DNA of 20,053 nucleotides from Priapulus caudatus. Its lineage: Eukaryota > Priapulida > Priapulimorpha > Priapulimorphida > Priapulidae. The translations under genes were made by a program, and so were the position numbers. Each line of letters begins with the position of its first letter. Position 1 is the stretch's first letter. The stretch spans positions 201,254 through 221,306 of the forward strand of contig NW_014577171.1 in assembly GCF_000485595.1 (NCBI RefSeq), given 5' to 3'. This document shows positions 1-8,921 of the stretch, in pieces. Below the pieces are notes generated by a model. It was not told the DNA's origin, did no database searches, and saw only the letters and a list, made by a program, of their open reading frames with translations.

Positions 1-200
1 CACTCTCTCTATCTATCTATCTCTGTCTGTCGATCTATGTGCATCCCAAACACACTCATTCTCTCTTTCTCGCAAGCTCTCTATTTATATATATCTCTCT
101 CTCGCTCTTTCTCCCTCGCTAGTTCTGTCGCACTCTCTCTCTCTCTCTCCCTCTCCCTCTCTCTCTCTCTCTCCCTCTCTCTCTCTCTCTCCATCCTCCT
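1..200. repeat. CT-rich simple repeat
   Basis: The first 200 bases are almost pure pyrimidine on this strand. (CT)n is best developed at about 130-192, interrupted by CCCT units, and a degenerate TCTA/CTCT stretch precedes it. The Ser/Leu-rich open frame across it is a product of the repeat and not a gene. Confidence 0.9.
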
Positions 201-1104
201 CTCGCTCGTTCTGTGTGGGTCACGCTTTTTCTACTATACATATTCATGCAGCTATGTTGTTAATCCACCCGGACGCACTCACGGAAGCGTTATCACGGAA
301 TCCTCATTCACATCTCGGCGTCCTTAGGCACGTGATGATCGACACACATACACACACACATAAGGTAGATAAGCAGACGAACGTCGACTGAAGGAACATA
401 TCGCATCCTGCACCACATCACGAACATCCGCGCTACACGACATGCGGAATGTTCCGCAATGAACAACCGCCGCGCACGACCGACGTAGCGACGACGCGAG
501 GTTAGCTTCGTTTTCGTCTTCGGTTTCTCGTTAGTTCACGTCGTTACCTGCGGCGGCGAGAGTCCAACACGTACGGCCGCACACTTGCAGTGCTGCCCGC
601 TGAAATGGTGTCAACCTTCGGCATTGGCTGGGTTGCTGCCGCGATGAGGTAAAAGTGAAATCTTCGCCCCGTTGTTACGACAAAAAGCCATTGTGTTGTC
701 GGCGAGCGACGTTGAAAAGTGAAATAACGTCGGAGCCGAGGCAGACAGACGGAAGACCTAAATACCACCGAGCAAAGGCCCGTTGTGTGAAGAACGAACG
801 GTACGTTACCCTGTGACGACGTCGCCGACTCGCGTCGAAGAAACACTTGGCGATCGGCATTCTACCCCTCCTTACCGAATGGCGAAGAAATACAGGGTGT
901 ATATAGTCGTTGTTTGTGCAAGGTCCATTTAGTCTGCGGTTGCTGTATTAGACGCATCTATCTACTATGAACTGCTTAAGCTGCAGCCGCTATAACGCTA
1001 CCGCCTCACTGTACATCGTATTTGTGTTTGTACTACTTATTACTTAATAAATGAAAGCATTGTACAAGGCAAGGGGTTAATGATGCCGTTAATATTCCGC
1101 AATA
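201..1104. other. Non-coding stretch, no gene seen
   Basis: No convincing gene. It is moderately CpG-rich from about 430 to 860. There is a near-palindrome at 443-458 (7-bp arms TGCGGAA/TTCCGCA around two bases). On the minus strand 548-599 is flanked by plausible acceptor and donor signals but has no recognisable protein content. It could be an upstream promoter or UTR of a gene outside the window, but nothing proves this. Confidence 0.4.
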
Positions 1105-1285
1105 TTTACACGCGTGCGCGCGCACACACGCGCTCCCGCACACGCGCGCATGCACGCACGCACGTATAGATACACGGACGCATGCACGCGCACGCACACG
1201 CACCGATACGCACACATTCAAGCACTTCCGCGCGCACACACACATCACACCACACACACCACACACCACATCACACCACACACAC

Positions 1286-1319
<34 letters not shown>

Positions 1320-1320
1320 A
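1105..1320. repeat. CA/CGCA-rich microsatellite
   Basis: Alternating purine-pyrimidine tract. It begins with mixed CGCA/CACG units and ends in uninterrupted (CA)n at about 1283-1318. Alternating CG/CA tracts of this kind can form Z-DNA. His/Thr-rich and Cys/Val-rich frames on the two strands are repeat artefacts. Confidence 0.92.
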
Positions 1321-1925
1321 GCACTTAGGAGTATATCCTCTATTCTCGGCACGTTGATGATGATCGTAATTCGCGCTCCAAAGCGTTATATTATCGTAAA
1401 TTATAGTTTGGTTCGTTTACGACCCAATACGTTGGCCTTTCAAGGTCAGCCTACGTGTCACCGTCATCAGCGATACTGGGGGCTGCGCGCTAGATTACGA
1501 CGCCATCACACAATAATGACGAAGTCAGCTGTCGCAGCGCAACCATTCATAAACGCCTCTATGCCTATATAAAAGCGAAACAAGGAATAACCCAGTCACA
1601 GCCAGCCCCTCTCCACATTTATCTGAAGCGCGTGAAAGCTCGACCAATAAAAGCAAGCCGAAATACAAACATATCGATGATATTTGTCGCTATTAGTGTA
1701 CGCCATTACCCTCCTCGTATCGCGCATGCGCATCCCCCTGTCCTCTCGTGTGAAACGTGCCCGCGCTGTGGCGCTGTGGTCGCACGCCGCTGGGGCGGGG
1801 TTTGCTGGGTGGTTATAGTTGTAGATTCCCTGCCGCTCGTTCGGCACGACCGCACCCAGCGCCACCCACGACTCACTCACTCACTCACGACCCACCTATC
1901 CAGCGCCGTGAAGCGAAACTGGAAA
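1321..1925. other. Unique sequence between CA tracts, possible TATA element
   Basis: About 600 bp without a recognisable exon. A good TATA-like string, TATATAAAAG, lies at 1566-1575, and ACCAATAAAA follows at about 1643. A TATA box at this place would put a start site near 1597. No coding exon with family similarity lies downstream, so the promoter reading is weak. Confidence 0.3.
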
Positions 1926-2556
1926 GACACACACACGCAGCTCATCACACCATGCGGACGCACACAACACAAACGCACACCACACACACACACACGACAC
2001 ACACACACACCACCACACACACACTACACATCACCACACACACCACACACAAACACACACACTAGCACACACACAATACATCACATCATAGCACACCTAT
2101 ACACCTACACACCTACCCATCTTACCACACCTGCACACCTACACACGCATTCACCTTCTCACACGCGCACACGCACAACACACATACGCACACGCACACG
2201 CACACGCACACGCACACGCACCGCACAGCGGCTACACGCACACCCGCACACGACACGCACACGTCACACACACAGGACCAGCCACCCAGCACACGCGACA
2301 ACGCACACGCACACGCACACCGCACACGCACACGACTACGCACGCACGCACGCACGCATCCTACACACACACAGCACACACGCTATCTACACACATACAC
2401 ACCTGCCGCCCCGCACACACCCTGTCACGCAACCACACAAGACGCACCCACTTTCTCACAACACGCACACGCACACACCTACACACCGACAGACGCTGCA
2501 CACCTACTCACCTCACCATCTTCTCACTGACGCACACGCACACACACAATTAGGAC
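1926..2556. repeat. Long CA/CACG-rich repeat block
   Basis: About 630 bp of degenerate (CA)n with CACG, CACC and CACAT variants. It includes a regular CACACG run at about 2185-2220 and GCAC units at about 2338-2358. It is open in several frames only because the low-complexity sequence lacks stop codons. I do not annotate the 363-residue Thr/His-rich frame across it as a protein. Confidence 0.92.
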
Positions 2557-2689
2557 AGTGGGACAACGAACTCCGCGGCGCATTATTTCCCTCGTTTGTT
2601 GTAAGATCAAAAGATGCCCGCACACAATGGCCGGGGAGGGGAGAGCAGTGTTGCTGCGCTTCAGCTGGCGGCGACTGGCGCCGGCCTCG

Positions 2690-2890
2690 CACGCACTCAC
2701 ACATACACACTCACACAGCCTAGCTACATCACCACACACACACAACACACACCGACACAGCACACACACACACCGCTCGCTGACAGCACGCACGCACGCA
2801 AGCAAACGCACGCACGCACGCACAGCACCACACACACAGCACACCACACACACGTACACACGCCCCCCGCACAACACGACACAAGCCACA
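2690..2890. repeat. CA/GCAC-rich repeat block
   Basis: Continuation of the CA-rich landscape after about 130 bp of unique sequence. It contains GCAC tetranucleotide runs near 2787-2823 and is followed by an AT-rich TATATA stretch at about 2905-2942. Confidence 0.9.
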
Positions 2891-2949
2891 CATCTAAATT
2901 TACTAATATATCATTATATATATATATAGTATTATATATATACGCCACA

Positions 2950-3300
2950 TGCAGCGGCTACTAACGGGCGACCATCGCTCACAGCACGTGCGTGGCGTTC
3001 GCGCGCCGGCGTGGGAAACAAAGGATAGTGACTTGGCACCGGGAGCTGGCGCGCGTAGTTCCCGGCCATTTTATCACTCGCGCGTCTGGGCGCTGCGCTA
3101 AGCTGCGCCAATCGCGCACGCGGAATTCGCGCTCGTGTCCGGGAGTGGGAAATGCAACTCGATTCGATTGCGTTCGAATTTACCTGCCGATGTCGTTGAA
3201 TATGGTTGGCAGCGCGCGATTATTGACTGCTTGTTATCGATTGCGGGTCGAAATGCGTTGCCTGCAGAATTACGATGTGTTTAAGCCACAGGCTGAAAAC
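2950..3300. other. CpG-rich unique segment
   Basis: GC- and CpG-rich, non-repetitive sequence with GCGCGC motifs and a CCAAT box in TGCGCCAATCGCGC near 3105-3118. The composition resembles a CpG-island promoter, but no gene start can be tied to it. Open frames here show no recognisable domain. Confidence 0.3.
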
Positions 3301-3440
3301 AGCGCACGCACGCCAACCGCGCCATTCACCAGCGGCTGCGACAGACAACACGCACACGAAGCACACACCGCACACGCACGCAACGTACGCGCGACGCAAC
3401 TACGACGCACGCAATGCACGCACGCAGCCTCACAAGCGAA
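3301..3440. repeat. Degenerate CGCA-rich tract
   Basis: Imperfect CACG/CGCA units; the last CA-strand repeat block before the strand preference switches to GT. Confidence 0.6.
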
Positions 3441-3767
3441 TGCGCCGTAAAATCTAAATACTTTGCTGTAGCAAAGTATCTCATTAAGAAATTCAACTAT
3501 CCTATTTCAAATAAGACACAATGCACACCTTACATAAGCGATCGCTTTTCGATATGCAGAGTTTCTGAAAGCATCTGTCATCGTATATTAACTCGTTATG
3601 CTATGTATCTAGCAGTGTGTTGTATAACAGCTCTCACACATCAGAAATCATTATTATCATCATAGACGTCGCCGTCGTTGCCCATCACCATGCATCCATA
3701 TGATTAGCTGCGCGTTTTGAATTATATGGTGGCAATCAGCGTCATCCGATATCATATATTAGTTATA
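3441..3767. other. Non-coding stretch with short perfect hairpin
   Basis: No gene is visible. A perfect inverted repeat, ATACTTTGCT/AGCAAAGTAT with a 2-nt spacer, lies at 3458-3479. The rest is AT-rich unique sequence. Confidence 0.45.
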
Positions 3768-3900
3768 TACTGTGTGTGTGTTGTGTGTGTGTGTGTGTGA
3801 GTGGTGTGTGCTGGTGTGTGCTGTGTCATTGTGTGTGCGCGTGGCGTTGCGTCTGCGGGCGTGTGCGTGTGCCGCATGTGGGTGTGCGTGTGGCGTGTTC
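3768..3900. repeat. GT-rich microsatellite
   Basis: (TG)n with GCGTG and CTGTG interruptions on the plus strand. The Cys/Val-rich frame through it is a repeat artefact. Confidence 0.88.
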
Positions 3901-4556
3901 TCCGTCACCGCCCTGCTTGATGCAAAGGAATCGCCGGTAGAGGTCGCTTTACGAGCACGCCTATACCCGTCCGCCCGCCTTACGTTGTTGTTGTTTCGTT
4001 CGTGCTGCTAGAGTCGTCGCTGAGTGATGCGCCGACGTTTTGCTGTTGGCCGTAACGCGAAAGCAAGAATGCGACCTTCTCGGGGGAAAAGAATTATATT
4101 TTGGTCATTGAACCTCAGGTGGCCTGGAGCCTTTACCCCTTTTTCCGGACAAATTCCTTCGGGCCAGATTTCTCCCCTACTCGGCCTAAAAATAGCTCAG
4201 CATTGAATAGAATTTTTGTGTGAAGCGTTTAAGAAATCACCCGCTGTCACACGGCCGTACATTTTTTCGTGAAGAAAAAAATTGAAGGGTTCTATTCTCG
4301 GACGGCTAGCGTAGACTGGTTTTTGACGCATAATCAACTTCATGCGGCTTGTTGACAACTTGAGTTGAATAGCGAGCGATCTCGTAGAATTTACGGCAAA
4401 ATGCCGCGCTCAGTGCCTACGCGCTGTAGTGTAAGTAGGTATTCCTAGAAACTATCAGTGACTAGGTCTAATTTCTATCAATATTTACGACGTGTAAGCG
4501 ATGTATGGATTGTTAAATTAAAGTTCACAGCCGAAAGCTAACACTGAAAAACTCAA
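3901..4556. other. Non-coding stretch, no gene seen
   Basis: Unique sequence with no exon I can support. A short ATG frame at 4401 runs into a GTAAGT donor-like string near 4431, but it shows no family similarity. Confidence 0.4.
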
Positions 4557-4590
4557 CTGTGTGTGGTGTGTGTGTGTGTGTGTGTGTGGG

Positions 4591-4634
<44 letters not shown>

Positions 4635-4726
4635 TGTGTGTGGCGTTGTGTGTATGTGTGTGTGGGGGGGGGGGTGCATGGCGCGTGCTAATGTATGTGT
4701 GTGTATGGTGCTGTGTGTGTGGTGTG

Positions 4727-4776
<50 letters not shown>
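4557..4776. repeat. Long GT microsatellite with poly-G core
   Basis: About 220 bp of (TG)n/(GT)n with GGTGTG interruptions and a run of nine or more G near 4664-4673. It ends in an almost uninterrupted (GT)n at about 4729-4775. Confidence 0.94.
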
Positions 4777-5602
4777 ATTTCTAACACCTAAAATTTACGG
4801 TCTCGTCACACAACCACATAATATATTTTTATGTGCTTATCCGCTGCACTAATACGTGACATGAGCATTCGGTTCTTGTCTGAAATGGTTTCAGGCAAAA
4901 GACCAACTTTATTTACGACGTCCGATATTCGGTAAACAAGAGCAAACGACTCGCCAACCAACCAGCAGATCTAGATAGTTGGTTTTTAGACGTCGAAGAA
5001 CAAATATTGAGACCACAAAGACCGTACATTTCATGCTGCCAGACGAGTGTCAGAGACGATAGCGCAGGCGTGTGCACGGGGAGACGTATAATGTGTGATG
5101 GCGAACACCACGCGCGCCGTACGAACAACCTCTATATACCGACCACACGCAGCCGCACCCTTACCGGGGATCCATGCAGAATGGTGGCAATGGTTGCCAA
5201 ATTCTACACAGCTAAACTATATAACTGCGTGGCGAACTACGAACTATATAACTGCGTGGCGAAAACTCGAGCGTAATAATGTCTGGTATCCGAAAAATTC
5301 TCATTTACGCTACCCATGATTATGACAGGAGCCTGATTATGATCTTGATATGATGTTGGTGTGAGTGTGTATGCGGCTCGCACTTCTCCTTCTGAACCAT
5401 TTCCACGATATAAGAAAACTCGAAATTTGTTCATACTCTCTAAAATAAGCCATTGTGTAAGAAAAACTATTGTGAATCTGAGTACTTTCGAGCAAACACA
5501 TCCTCATTTGATGATTATTGATTGATATGCATAGGTTGGTAATTATCTGTTCGTAATCATTTATGAAAACAAGAATTCCGTTTGATTCTACATCCATTAC
5601 GT
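4777..5602. other. Intergenic region with a 22-bp direct repeat
   Basis: No convincing exon. The direct repeat AACTATATAACTGCGTGGCG (plus two further matching bases) occurs at 5215-5236 and 5242-5263, a period of 27 bp. Sequence becomes AT-rich toward the 3' flank of the minus-strand ODF3-like gene. Confidence 0.5.
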
Positions 5603-5608
5603 TTTATT
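5603..5608 (-). promoter_or_regulatory. Candidate poly(A) signal for the ODF3-like gene
   Basis: TTTATT on the plus strand is AATAAA on the minus strand. It lies about 380 bp past the stop codon at 5990-5992 and is the nearest canonical hexamer I find. Cleavage would fall at about 5580-5590. AT-rich sequence without other features lies between stop and signal. Confidence 0.4.
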
Positions 5609-5989
5609 TCACATGTTTCTATGGCATCATGATCTATGATTACTTACCCATCTGGATATTAACATTTAGTAACCTGTGACACCAATTATTAAAAAAAAAT
5701 ATGAAACAATAAAATCAACAACCAACAATTGTATATCGAATTACAAAGTCATAATTATATATTAAAATACTCCATCTCACCCACAATTTAGCACAATTTG
5801 GTAAACCCTGCTTCAACATATTAAAAATAGTTTATAGAAAATAAAATTGCCTAATATGATTTTATCTAAACAAACATGCTGCATAATAACATGGTCGATT
5901 TCTTTACATTATTTGCGATTTAGTTGACGTCACTGCTCGGGTCAGCCACGTCACAAATGTCAGCAGGCGGCGAAGTGGCTAGAGCTCGC

Positions 5990-6304
5990 CTAGTCAGTGA
6001 CATCTATGATCAGCGGCGTGATGTACTCGGAGTGTCGGATCCCCATTGAGAAGGTTGGCGAGGCCTGTTTGTTGAGCCTCACCTTCTCTGGGCTGTACGC
6101 TCCTGGTCCCGGCTTAGAAGTGCGGTCTCCGGGCATCTCGTTGCGTCCCAGCATCGAGTAGGCGGGGGCCTTGCGTCGGAACAGGTCGGGCGTTATAAGC
6201 GTGTAGCAGTTGGGGCCGGGGGTCTTGGCAAGGTCCTCGGAAAACGCTCCCGTCTTGCTGCGCCCGGTCATCGTGTAGCTGGGCGATGAACCTTTATGCG
6301 GTAC
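5990..6304 (-). CDS. odf3: odf3-like exon 5 (terminal)
   Basis: Acceptor AATGCGCAG|GTACCG, phase 0. It encodes residues 149-252 and the TGA stop at 5990-5992. The segment GRSKTGAFSEDLAKTPGP and the C-terminal HSEYITPLIIDV are strongly ODF3-like. This is the most conserved part of the gene. Confidence 0.93.
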   Translation of the reverse strand, partial: VPHKGSSPSYTMTGRSKTGAFSEDLAKTPGPNCYTLITPDLFRRKAPAYSMLGRNEMPGDRTSKPGPGAYSPEKVRLNKQASPTFSMGIRHSEYITPLIIDVTD

Positions 6305-6829
6305 CTGCGCATTAACCCAGCCACCGCCGTCAGCTCACGTTTCATAACACGCCGGCACGCATGTTGAAAATACGCGCCGGGTCATTCGGGAAAATGGCTT
6401 GTATGATGGAAATGGATAACGAAAGGAAAACAAGAAAGACTGTACGAGACCCTAGGCAGGCGTGATGAAAGCAAACGAGAAATATACGGTCGACCCTGGA
6501 CCATGCCAACAAAAGACCAAACGGGAGAGAATACCTTGGATCCCAGCAGGTGAGGCAGGGAGTAGCAGCTGGGAGAAGGAACATTGTCGTGCTGACGGTA
6601 TCGAGTCCGGGAACCCATGGAATAGGCAGGCGCATGTCGCTCTCCCTGGGGATGCACTTGTTCGGGAGAGTATGTTCCTGGGGCTGGGGTGCTGAAGGAG
6701 TCTGGTACAACAATGACATAGGTACTAAATTACTATGGAAAAATTATATCTTAAAATGATTTTGTCAGCAGGGTCGTTATGTAATAGTTGAAAATATTGA
6801 CGACAAAAGATTATATATTATACATAATT

Positions 6830-6883
<54 letters not shown>

Positions 6884-8368
6884 ATACGTATATCTATTGG
6901 TTAATTAAATTATTTATTTATTTATTTGCACGTTCAATGAAATTATCACTGATCTATCATACCTGAATTTAAGTTATCTATAATCAACAATATAGATCAT
7001 TGGTATACCCGCTAGATGCCCGTGCTTTCGTAAAGTAACATTATGTAATATATTTTTTATAACCAAAATGTTCAGTATAATAATAGTACAAAAATCCACA
7101 AACACTTACTGATATCTCTCAGCCGACCAGAAATGGAGTAAGCGGGTGTTCCATCACGGCCCCAGCGTGTGACACTAGAGTTAATAAAATATGTGGGTCC
7201 TGGACTACTATCTTTACGAAACACTGTAAAATAAAATGAAATTGCTATTAATGCTGGAATTCTTGTTGGCAGAATAATATTTATAGAATAAAGTTAGGGT
7301 CATATCCATGAGCAAAAAATATAACAATTAAATTGAAATCGTTTTGTCAACACTGTTGAATATAATATAGGCATAACTTTAAGACACTTCACTGTTTAAT
7401 ATTGAAAATGCAGCGTTGTTCTGACAATCAACACAAAGGTTAATAATAATGAACGTTATATTTCGCTTTACAATGTATGGATGTGAGAAGATTTTTTGTT
7501 TTGATCCATGAGATTTATTGGCTGGTGTTTTAATTCAGTATCCAAACTAAAAATGTTATGGAAGAACGTCATACAAAATACCCTTAGTATTTTTAGGGCT
7601 TACACACACAAATTCGTTTGGTGACACCATAGGTGATACCCTATAATATATGCACTGAACGATAAATATAAACAAACAAGTATAAGTAAATATCTTATTG
7701 TTGTACTGATGATATTTTAGCTTGTTTATGCGTAGACCTGTTTGTATTCCTAAATATATTATACGTACTTGGGTTTTCCAATCTATGACCAAAGGAATGG
7801 GCAGGGTTCATGTGTTTTGTAAAATCATGAGTGTTGAATCCCACTGTTGATGGAAGAGCATAACGACCTGGTCCAGGACCTAAAATCACGGTACAAATAT
7901 AATCGTGTCAAACCACGTGAATCAATAACCTCATAAATATTAGTCTTCAAAAGTGCTATGGACTATAACGAAGACAGAGAGAGAATCAATGCGTGAATCA
8001 ATACGGCAGCCCACGTGAATCATAACAAAGCACATAGTAATTAAATTATTTACTATTTATTACAATTTATAGTAAAAAAATAGTAACATTAAGTGGCACG
8101 TACACTATTGGTACTAAAAATGTGATATTATAATTAACCTCGTACCTCGTAAATTAAGTAATACTAATAGTCATCAAAGTCCAGGGGACTATTACTTTAT
8201 TAGTATAACGAAGACGGAGAGACAAGTTGATCAATTATGTGCAAAGATTGAAAGAAACGCAAAGCTATCCGTATCCGCACGTATGGTTAATGTTGTGCGA
8301 AAATAATACGTGGTACCTCTCTCCTTTGCTGCGATGACGGGACGATTGGGAACTTCAACAGCCGACAT
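5990..8368 (-). CDS. odf3: ODF3/CIMAP1-like SHIPPO-repeat protein (complete, 5 exons)
   Basis: Spliced gene on the minus strand; coding exons 8317-8368, 7769-7879, 7110-7223, 6535-6701 and 5990-6304 (stop included) join in phase to 252 codons. Vertebrate ODF3 is about 254 aa, so this looks full length. Seen: SHIPPO-type motifs GPGPGRY (18-24), SSPGPTY (60-66), STPAPGTY (96-103), VPSPSCY (133-139), KTPGPNCY (175-182) and KPGPGAYSPE (212-221), alternating with aromatic-Ser-Gly-Arg motifs such as APAYSMLGR (194-202). The C-terminus HSEYITPLIIDV resembles the end of vertebrate ODF3. Known: the family consists of microtubule-associated proteins of sperm flagella and cilia (ODF3 renamed CIMAP1A, with paralogues ODF3B and ODF3L). 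Inferred: a single-copy-type ancestor of the vertebrate paralogues, so assignment to one paralogue is not possible. It lies head to head with CFAP161. No signal peptide or membrane segment. Confidence 0.92.
6535..6701 (-). CDS. odf3: odf3-like exon 4
   Basis: Acceptor TTGTACCAG|AC and donor CCAAG|GTATTC. It encodes residues 93-148 with two divergent SHIPPO motifs, TPAPGTYSPE and VPSPSCYSLP, and HAPAYSMGSR between them. The PGP core is changed to PAP and PSP. Intron 4 is 6305-6534. Confidence 0.87.
6836..6879. repeat. (TA)n microsatellite in odf3-like intron 3
   Basis: Uninterrupted TATA dinucleotides, with ATTTATTTATTTATT units nearby at about 6911-6925. Confidence 0.93.
7110..7223 (-). CDS. 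odf3: odf3-like exon 3
   Basis: Acceptor TTTTACAG|TG and a perfect donor ATCA|GTAAGT. It encodes residues 55-92 with SSPGPTYFI and TPAYSISGR. This exon lacks its own ATG and stop and was found from phase and the PGP motif. Intron 3 is 6702-7109. Confidence 0.88.
7769..7879 (-). CDS. odf3: odf3-like exon 2
   Basis: Acceptor TTTTAG|GTCCTGG and donor CCCAA|GTACGT. It encodes the first SHIPPO motif (residues 18-24) and the NPAHSFGHR motif, matching the N-terminal PGP repeat of ODF3. Intron 2 is 7224-7768 and contains no exon I can support. Confidence 0.88.
7929..8238. repeat. Imperfect direct repeats in odf3-like intron 1
   Basis: About 65-90 bp occurs twice, roughly at 7929-7990 and 8145-8238, sharing blocks such as TATAACGAAGACRGAGAGA and TAGTCWTCAAA. 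CCACGTGAATCA also occurs exactly twice, at 7913-7924 and 8011-8022. Possibly a local duplication or two copies of a small mobile element. No coding content. Confidence 0.45.
8317..8368 (-). CDS. odf3: odf3-like exon 1
   Basis: Encodes residues 1-17 (MSAVEVPNRPVIAAKER) plus one base of codon 18. The ATG at 8368 is the only start giving the continuing frame. Donor AGAG|GTACCA; intron 1 is 7880-8316. Confidence 0.85.
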
Positions 8369-8481
8369 TCTCAACGAGTTATATACAAACCGCAGATCGA
8401 TAAATTCAGAAGCAGCACTGCAATCTCACAACTCGCATAGATCTGTCAACACGGCGAAGCAAACAGCGGTTCACGATAAAC

Positions 8482-8495
8482 GTTGCCAAGGAAAC
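8482..8495 (+). promoter_or_regulatory. RFX X-box
   Basis: GTTGCC-AA-GGAAAC fits the X-box consensus RYYNYY-N(1-3)-RRNRAC exactly. It is 114 bp upstream of the ODF3-like ATG and 358 bp upstream of the CFAP161 ATG. RFX factors bind such imperfect inverted repeats in ciliary gene promoters. Confidence 0.7.
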
Positions 8496-8720
8496 GCCGT
8501 CCAACGCACAATGGATCTACGCGATAAATATATAGTTCTAAAAAGGAGTAAGGAAAACTAATATTTTAAGGGTATCTATACCAAATATTTGATTAGGGTA
8601 GATGATATTTGATAGGATCTGGGTTCCTATTAATAATAATGTTAAACGTAGGAGTATGTCTTACCAACTTGTGAACACTCGATCCACGTTTGTGGTGACG
8701 TAGGGTGTAGCCATCCGCTT

Positions 8721-8727
8721 TGTTTAC
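8721..8727 (+). promoter_or_regulatory. Forkhead (FOXJ1-type) motif
   Basis: TGTTTAC (GTAAACA on the other strand) matches the forkhead consensus RYMAAYA. It is 126 bp upstream of the CFAP161 ATG and directly followed by a half X-box GTTGCT. Short motifs occur by chance, so confidence rests on context. Confidence 0.4.
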
Positions 8728-8750
8728 GGTTGCTACGTAATAATGCCCAG

Positions 8751-8801
8751 TGCACAGGCTTTTGCACAGGCTTTTGCACAGGCACACGTGAGTGCACAGG
8801 C
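8751..8801. repeat. Four copies of TGCACAGGC near the cfap161 start
   Basis: Copies at 8751-8759, 8763-8771, 8775-8783 and 8793-8801, mostly with a CTTTT spacer (periods 12, 12 and 18). The E-box CACGTG sits between copies three and four. It may lie in the CFAP161 5' UTR or core promoter. Confidence 0.7.
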
Positions 8802-8852
8802 TTTTACCGGCATTAATTACCTCATAGCCTCTGAACAAACAACATTGACAAC

Positions 8853-8921
8853 ATGAGTCGACACAAATATAAGCCGTCCGTTCGTGTTGGAAACTGGAAC
8901 GAGGAACTATGTTTAGAAGAG
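8853..8921 (+). CDS. cfap161: cfap161 exon 1
   Basis: Encodes residues 1-23, starting MSRHKYKPSVRVGNWNEE, matching the CFAP161 N-terminus. Start context is ACAACATG. Perfect donor GAAGAG|GTAAGT, phase 0. It was missed by a simple frame search because it is only 69 bp. Confidence 0.88.

Larger units (their letters stand above)
8369..8852. promoter_or_regulatory. Candidate bidirectional ciliary promoter
   Basis: The 484 bp between the divergent start codons of the ODF3-like gene and CFAP161. It contains a consensus RFX X-box (8482-8495), a forkhead-type TGTTTAC (8721-8727), ACAAACA (8835-8841), a half X-box GTTGCT (8729-8734), a CACGTG E-box (8785-8790) and four copies of TGCACAGGC near the CFAP161 start. 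Both transcripts must start within it or very near. RFX and FOXJ1 sites are the known signature of motile-cilium genes. Shared control is inferred. Confidence 0.65.

Noticed and set aside
548-599. 52-nt exon-like segment on the minus strand (ATTTCAG acceptor, GCAG|GTAACG donor)
   Set aside because: Splice-like ends can occur by chance; the encoded peptide is not recognisable and no partner exons were found.
1632-2723. Long Thr/His-rich open frame of 363 codons
   Set aside because: It is a translation of CA microsatellite; no domain, splice support or balanced composition.
4401-4430. Possible first exon MPRSVPTRCS followed by GTAAGT
   Set aside because: Ten codons without similarity or downstream exons; a donor-like string alone is not enough.
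4518-4852. Open frames through the GT repeat on both strands
   Set aside because: Cys/Val and His/Thr repeats in all frames are low-complexity artefacts.
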